Below are positions 5,725 through 9,404 of a DNA stretch of 9,404 bases, piece after piece. The notes below the pieces were generated by a model, which did no database searches, had not been told where the DNA came from, and saw only the letters and a program-made list of their open reading frames with translations. The stretch is from assembly GCA_030431355.1 (NCBI GenBank), contig JAUIJG010000199.1, forward strand, positions 1-9,404, in the 5' to 3' direction. Each line of letters starts with the position of its first letter. Within the stretch, counting starts at the first letter, position 1. This stretch comes from a bacterium (GTDB taxonomy: Bacteria > Cyanobacteriota > Vampirovibrionia > Obscuribacterales > Obscuribacteraceae). The position numbers and the translations under genes are program-made.

Positions 5725-6930
5725 ATGAAAAATATCGGGATTATCACATCGGGTGGAGACTGTGGCGGACTTAACGGTGTTGTCAAAGGAGCAGCCCTGA
5801 CAGCGCTCTCCAAAGGCATGAAAGCCTGGATCATCCCCAATGGCTACGCTGGACTTTACAACCTTGTCGAGATCGACAGTTTGACCGAGCTTACCAAAGA
5901 GCGCATAGAGCAAATACATGTTTATCTTGCCGGTTCGGAAGCAGGCAACTCCAGAGTAAAAATCTCCAAAATCAAAGACGAGAACAAATACGAAAGAATT
6001 AAAGACGGTCTCCATAAGCACAACCTCGATGCCCTGGTAATCTCCGGAGGAGACGACACCGGCTCGGTGGTTGCCGACCTGGCAAAACAAGGTATTTCCT
6101 GTGTCCACGCACCAAAGACCATGGACCTGGACCTGATGACCTACAGCGTGGGCGGCGACTCCACCATCAACAGAATAGCCGAAGCCGTAAGGGATCTTAA
6201 AACCACGGGACGAACCCATAACAGAATCATCGTCATGGAAGTATTCGGTAGATACGCCGGTCACACCGCCTTCCGCGGTGGAGTAGCCGCAGACGCGGAC
6301 GCCGTTCTGATTCCCGAAATCCCCGTGGACTTCGATGTTCTCTACGACCATGTGGTCTCCGCGTTCAAAAAGCGGGTGGAAGAGAGCGACGTCAACGCCG
6401 GCACGGCAACGATAGTTGTGGCAGAAGGCTTGAGAGATGCCTCCGGCAATGAGCTTGTGGACATGGATTCCGAACCGGACTCCTTCGGTCATCGCAAGCT
6501 CATGGGAGCGGGCAAGTACGTAGTCAAACAGTTGGAAGATCGAATCAAAAAAGACCCCTCCATCAAAGAGTTCATGCAAAAAACCGGTCAGTTCGTGGAA
6601 GGCGTCTACGAAAAACCGGAAGTAAGAGAGATAAGACCGAGCCACTTGATGCGGTGCGGATTCACTTCTGCTGTAGACGCGACATTTGGTCTGGAAGCCG
6701 GTGCAGCAGCAGTAGAGCTGGTATCAAGAGGCAAATTCGGAGTAACCGTTTCTTCTTATCGCTCCGGTAACATCGAGTACATGGAAGTTGCCGACGCCAT
6801 CAAACAAAGATTCGTAGACGAAAAAGACGTTGCCTTATACGAACAGCTTGGAGTATCCTTCGGTAGACAGCCGGTAAGCCAGGAAGTCACCGTGAAAAAC
6901 ATCTCCGGCGTTCCGGCTAGAGTCTACTAG
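5725..6930 (+). CDS. pfp: Phosphofructokinase, residues of the pyrophosphate-dependent type
   Basis: The 401-residue product is a PfkA-superfamily enzyme that phosphorylates fructose 6-phosphate at C1 in glycolysis. It starts with the phosphate loop GIITSGGDCGGLNG (5-18). Comparing by motif with E. coli PfkA, GGDD at 108-111 puts Asp111 where ATP enzymes have Gly104, and PKT at 130-132 puts Lys131 where they have Gly124. That pair is the known signature of PPi-dependent enzymes. The proposed catalytic base is Asp134, with Asp136 also kept. The substrate loop MEVFGRYAG (171-179) has Phe174 where Met is usual. Sugar-phosphate ligands Arg167, Arg176, Glu234, Arg301, His307 and Arg310 appear conserved. 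An oddity is MDLD instead of the usual IDND after PKT. Length is somewhat above the 320-residue ATP enzymes and fits group III or PPi enzymes. The PPi assignment is inferred from two residues; an annotator might call it simply 6-phosphofructokinase (pfkA). A kinase and a tyrA-like gene follow on the same strand. Confidence 0.9.
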   Translation: MKNIGIITSGGDCGGLNGVVKGAALTALSKGMKAWIIPNGYAGLYNLVEIDSLTELTKERIEQIHVYLAGSEAGNSRVKISKIKDENKYERIKDGLHKHNLDALVISGGDDTGSVVADLAKQGISCVHAPKTMDLDLMTYSVGGDSTINRIAEAVRDLKTTGRTHNRIIVMEVFGRYAGHTAFRGGVAADADAVLIPEIPVDFDVLYDHVVSAFKKRVEESDVNAGTATIVVAEGLRDASGNELVDMDSEPDSFGHRKLMGAGKYVVKQLEDRIKKDPSIKEFMQKTGQFVEGVYEKPEVREIRPSHLMRCGFTSAVDATFGLEAGAAAVELVSRGKFGVTVSSYRSGNIEYMEVADAIKQRFVDEKDVALYEQLGVSFGRQPVSQEVTVKNISGVPARVY

Positions 6931-6998
6931 TCGAGCCGCAATAAGGGTCCTGAACCATTACAAGCGATCAGTTCTCCACCGCCTCCGATAATCCGGAG

Positions 6999-8906
6999 AT
7001 GATATCTCGCTACCGAATCGAATCGGAGCTTGGTCGCGGCGGCATGGGCATGGTCTATGCTTGCACCGACACCGCTCTGAAGCGCAAAGTAGCAGTAAAA
7101 GTTCTTTTAGAAGAAGCCAGCGCCGACACGGTAAAACGCTTCCAGACCGAAGCCCGCGCCATGGCGGGGCTGAAAAGCCGCCATATTGTGGAAGTCCTGG
7201 ACTTCGGAGTGGATAAAGAACGACTCTTCCTGGTAATGGAACATCTAGAAGGAATTTCTCTAGACCAAAAGCTGGAGAGAGGGGAGCTGGACCTCGAAGA
7301 GTGCCTGGAGATAATGTATCAGGTGGCGAAAGGTCTGGGAGATGCCCATAACAATGGCATCGTGCATCGGGACCTGAAGCCATCCAACGTTTTTCTCACG
7401 GAAGACGAAAAGGGTAGTCTTCAGATTAAGCTCATCGACTTCGGTATCGCCAAAATCGAGGAGCAAAGCCAGACAATCACCGCCACCGGTGCCATCGTCG
7501 GAACGCCATCATATGTCTCACCCGAAGGCGCCGCCGGGCAAGAAGTCGGTCTCCCCGCCGATCAATACAGCTTCGGCTGTCTCCTCTATGAAATGCTCAC
7601 CGGCGACAAAGTCTTCAAAGGCGACTCCGCATTAGAGACCATTAAGATGCATGTCAATGAACCGCCACCAAACCTGGCGGATAGAAAAGACCTGGAAATC
7701 CCCCGGGAGCTCTGCGCATTAGTTTCCAAATGTCTTAAAAAAGCACCGGCAGACAGACATCCCAGCATGAAGGAGATAGAGACAGATCTTCTTAAGATGA
7801 TGGAATCGGACACCGGTCCTCCAGCCGAAGAAGCGAAGACAAAGGAAGAGACCCCGGGCGAGTTTGAGGGAGAAGACGCCAAGAAAGCAACATTCATTCT
7901 GCCACTGCTTGCGATATTGTCTCTAGCCTTTCTCATTCTTGTATCTTTCGTCTGGTTCTCCCAGCCACCGGAGCCGACAGACTCAACTTCATCCCCGGCT
8001 TCAATAGACCGCTCTAAACCGAAGAAAGGTGAATCACTTACCGAATCAAACCCAAAATCAAGTTCGGATTCTAAAACCCCCTTTGTCCCCATGGATGAAA
8101 TCAGGAACTCAGAAGAAGTCCCAGCAGTCGCACAACAAACGATGATCGGAGTCCCAGGAATAGTCATGGAGTACTTCGGAGCCGACGAAGATCAGGGACT
8201 GAATAGAGTCTTGCCCCTGGTTAAATCCAACACCAGACTTAGAATCAAAAGAGCGACATTTAAGAATGAGACAAAGGAAGAAGGTGCTGGAGAGGCCACT
8301 ATTCTACTACCGAATCTGGTGCACCTTCGCCTGGACAATTGCATCTTACCGGAGAGCGCCGTAAGAAGAATTGCCTCCTTGAAAAAGTTAGAGATACTGG
8401 ACCTCGTGCATATAAACGACTTTCCTCTGGAGCATCTGCGACTCCTCCAATCGGCACCAGCTCTAAAGAAATTGAGAATGCGGAATATGCTTATCGACGA
8501 CAAATACATTGACGTCCTGGCTGACTTTCCCTACCTACAATCCCTAAAACTAGATCAATCCAGAGGCTACACCGGCAAAAACCTTAACCTGCTCAAAAAG
8601 CTAAACAGACTGAATCTAGGCTACGGCAGCTACCAGCCTAAATACCTGGGTCAACTATCCGCTCTAAAAAGACTTCGAGTCCTGGGTCTCGATCAACTGA
8701 CAATATCCAGCCAAAATCTAGAAGCACTACAGAATGCGCCTCTTATAGAATTGAGCCTCTACGGCTGCAAGTTTAATGACCATGATGGATGCGCCAAAAT
8801 AATTTCCAGTATGCCAAAACTTCAGAATATCTACATATCTCAAAATGCCAGGCTAAACTTATCAAATAAAAAATTGCGGATTTTCAACAAACCAGGAGCC
8901 CTCTAA
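6999..8906 (+). CDS. Transmembrane Ser/Thr protein kinase with C-terminal leucine-rich repeats
   Basis: The 635-residue product opens with a complete PknB-like kinase domain (about 5-266). Visible motifs are the glycine loop LGRGGMGMVY (11-20), Lys34 in VAVK, alpha-C Glu51, HRDLKPSN (123-130, catalytic Asp125), DFG (147-149), GTPSYVSPE (168-176) and Asp188. All key catalytic residues are present, so it should be active. A short acidic linker leads to one membrane helix (about 297-319), followed by a Ser/Pro-rich linker to about 365. Residues 437-626 form about eight leucine-rich repeats of 22-25 residues with the LxxLxLxxx pattern. The topology implies a cytoplasmic kinase and an extracytoplasmic LRR sensor. 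The ATG at 6999 has GGAG directly against it, which is too close to work well; the frame is open upstream to 6954 and an ATT at 6957 preceded by TAAGGG is the only alternative. The gap to the PFK gene is short, and the next gene starts 3 bases after the stop. Confidence 0.92.
   Translation: MISRYRIESELGRGGMGMVYACTDTALKRKVAVKVLLEEASADTVKRFQTEARAMAGLKSRHIVEVLDFGVDKERLFLVMEHLEGISLDQKLERGELDLEECLEIMYQVAKGLGDAHNNGIVHRDLKPSNVFLTEDEKGSLQIKLIDFGIAKIEEQSQTITATGAIVGTPSYVSPEGAAGQEVGLPADQYSFGCLLYEMLTGDKVFKGDSALETIKMHVNEPPPNLADRKDLEIPRELCALVSKCLKKAPADRHPSMKEIETDLLKMMESDTGPPAEEAKTKEETPGEFEGEDAKKATFILPLLAILSLAFLILVSFVWFSQPPEPTDSTSSPASIDRSKPKKGESLTESNPKSSSDSKTPFVPMDEIRNSEEVPAVAQQTMIGVPGIVMEYFGADEDQGLNRVLPLVKSNTRLRIKRATFKNETKEEGAGEATILLPNLVHLRLDNCILPESAVRRIASLKKLEILDLVHINDFPLEHLRLLQSAPALKKLRMRNMLIDDKYIDVLADFPYLQSLKLDQSRGYTGKNLNLLKKLNRLNLGYGSYQPKYLGQLSALKRLRVLGLDQLTISSQNLEALQNAPLIELSLYGCKFNDHDGCAKIISSMPKLQNIYISQNARLNLSNKKLRIFNKPGAL
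8894..8898 (+). promoter_or_regulatory. Ribosome binding site for the tyrA-like gene inside the kinase gene
   Basis: AGGAG lies within the last codons of the kinase gene, 11 bases before ATG 8910. The spacing is slightly long. Its position inside the upstream gene suggests coupled translation. Confidence 0.45.
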
Positions 8907-8909
8907 TTT

Positions 8910-9404
8910 ATGTCGTCTAAGTCTTCTAATTTTAAAAACAAGAAAACCAGCATCATCGGTCTCGGTCGCTTCGGTCATATGTTCGCGAAGCTGTTGAACA
9001 AAGACCTTGATCTATGTGTTTACGACAGCGAAGAAGACGCCTGCTCCCGGGCAAAAGAAGCCGGTCTCAATGTGGTTACACTCGACCAGGCTCTAGATGC
9101 GACTTTCATTATCTACTGCGTGCCTATCTCCCAGTTCGAAGAGATCTTTGCCGGGCACAAAGACAAAATCGCATCTAACAAAGACCGGGTCACGATAATG
9201 GACGTGCTCTCGGTCAAAACCCATCCTAAAAATGTGCTGAAAAAACACATGCCGGACAATGCCCAGGCTCTACTCACCCACCCCATGTTCGGACCGGACA
9301 GCCTCATTGGCGGCAGTTTAGAAGGCAAAAAGATTGTGGTCGACTCGCTAAACATGAACGAAGACGATTACAGTACATATATAGATTATTTCAAAAGCAA
9401 GGGC
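8910..9404 (+). CDS. tyrA: Prephenate/arogenate dehydrogenase (TyrA-like), 3' end outside window
   Basis: The frame starts at ATG 8910 and is open for 165 codons to the window edge, so only the N-terminal part is seen. After a short polar leader comes a Rossmann motif, IIGLGRFG (15-22). The second beta strand ends VYD, with Asp39 where NAD-preferring enzymes have an acid. Motifs DVLSVK (98-103) and HPMFGPDS (124-131) follow; the latter is nearly the same as in the dehydrogenase part of E. coli TyrA and contains the family's catalytic histidine (here His124). The enzyme oxidatively decarboxylates prephenate (or arogenate) on the way to tyrosine, in the cytoplasm. There is no chorismate mutase domain at the N-terminus. 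A C-terminal ACT or other domain cannot be judged. The start is 3 bases after the kinase stop, pointing to one transcript. NAD preference and substrate choice are inferences. Confidence 0.88.
   Translation, partial: MSSKSSNFKNKKTSIIGLGRFGHMFAKLLNKDLDLCVYDSEEDACSRAKEAGLNVVTLDQALDATFIIYCVPISQFEEIFAGHKDKIASNKDRVTIMDVLSVKTHPKNVLKKHMPDNAQALLTHPMFGPDSLIGGSLEGKKIVVDSLNMNEDDYSTYIDYFKSKG

Noticed and set aside
5704..6645. Long 313-codon open frame on the - strand across the PFK gene
   Set aside because: It lies opposite a clearly conserved enzyme gene, has no recognisable domain and no ribosome site; it is a by-product of the codon use of the + strand gene.

Overview
The window reads as ordinary bacterial chromosome of moderate GC content, with seven protein-coding genes, six on the + strand and one on the - strand. 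Several genes encode exported or membrane proteins with Tat/Sec-independent-looking or Sec-type N-termini. The set includes a TPR membrane protein, a receptor-like Ser/Thr kinase with leucine-rich repeats, and a pyrophosphate-type phosphofructokinase. That mixture is reminiscent of the non-photosynthetic Cyanobacteria-related lineage (Melainabacteria/Vampirovibrionia, Obscuribacter-like). This taxonomic guess rests on style only and is weak. I see no transposase, integrase, phage gene, CRISPR array, tRNA or rRNA.

Layout. (1) Bases 2-832 hold the 3' part of a surface or envelope gene with a VirB10-like beta domain and a glycine zipper, closed by a strong hairpin terminator at 856-882. (2) Convergent to it, on the - strand, lies an Asp/Glu racemase family gene (943-1668). 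(3) A divergent spacer with an interrupted dyad (1824-1845) leads into an exported Met/Asn/Gln-rich protein (1915-2538). (4) A TPR membrane protein (2627-4477) and a secreted basic protein (4483-5265) are 5 bases apart and probably co-transcribed. (5) A 459-base non-coding stretch (5266-5724) contains five tandem 10-bp units, a 10-bp-stem hairpin and a possible 18-codon leader ORF that overlaps the next start by ATGA. (6) A phosphofructokinase with PPi-type active-site residues (5725-6930), a membrane kinase with C-terminal LRRs (6999-8906) and a truncated tyrA-like gene (8910 to the window end) follow in one direction with short gaps and may form an operon.

How the genes work together. The downstream trio joins reversible, PPi-linked glycolysis, a transmembrane Ser/Thr kinase that could sense something through its LRR domain, and tyrosine biosynthesis. 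A functional link between them is only suggested by adjacency. The upstream genes look like envelope biology of unknown purpose. I found no clear new defence or mobile system. The most unusual items are the LRR receptor-like kinase with a possible ATT start, the atypical PFK substrate motif, the Met/Gln/Asn-rich exported protein and the helically phased 10-bp repeats.
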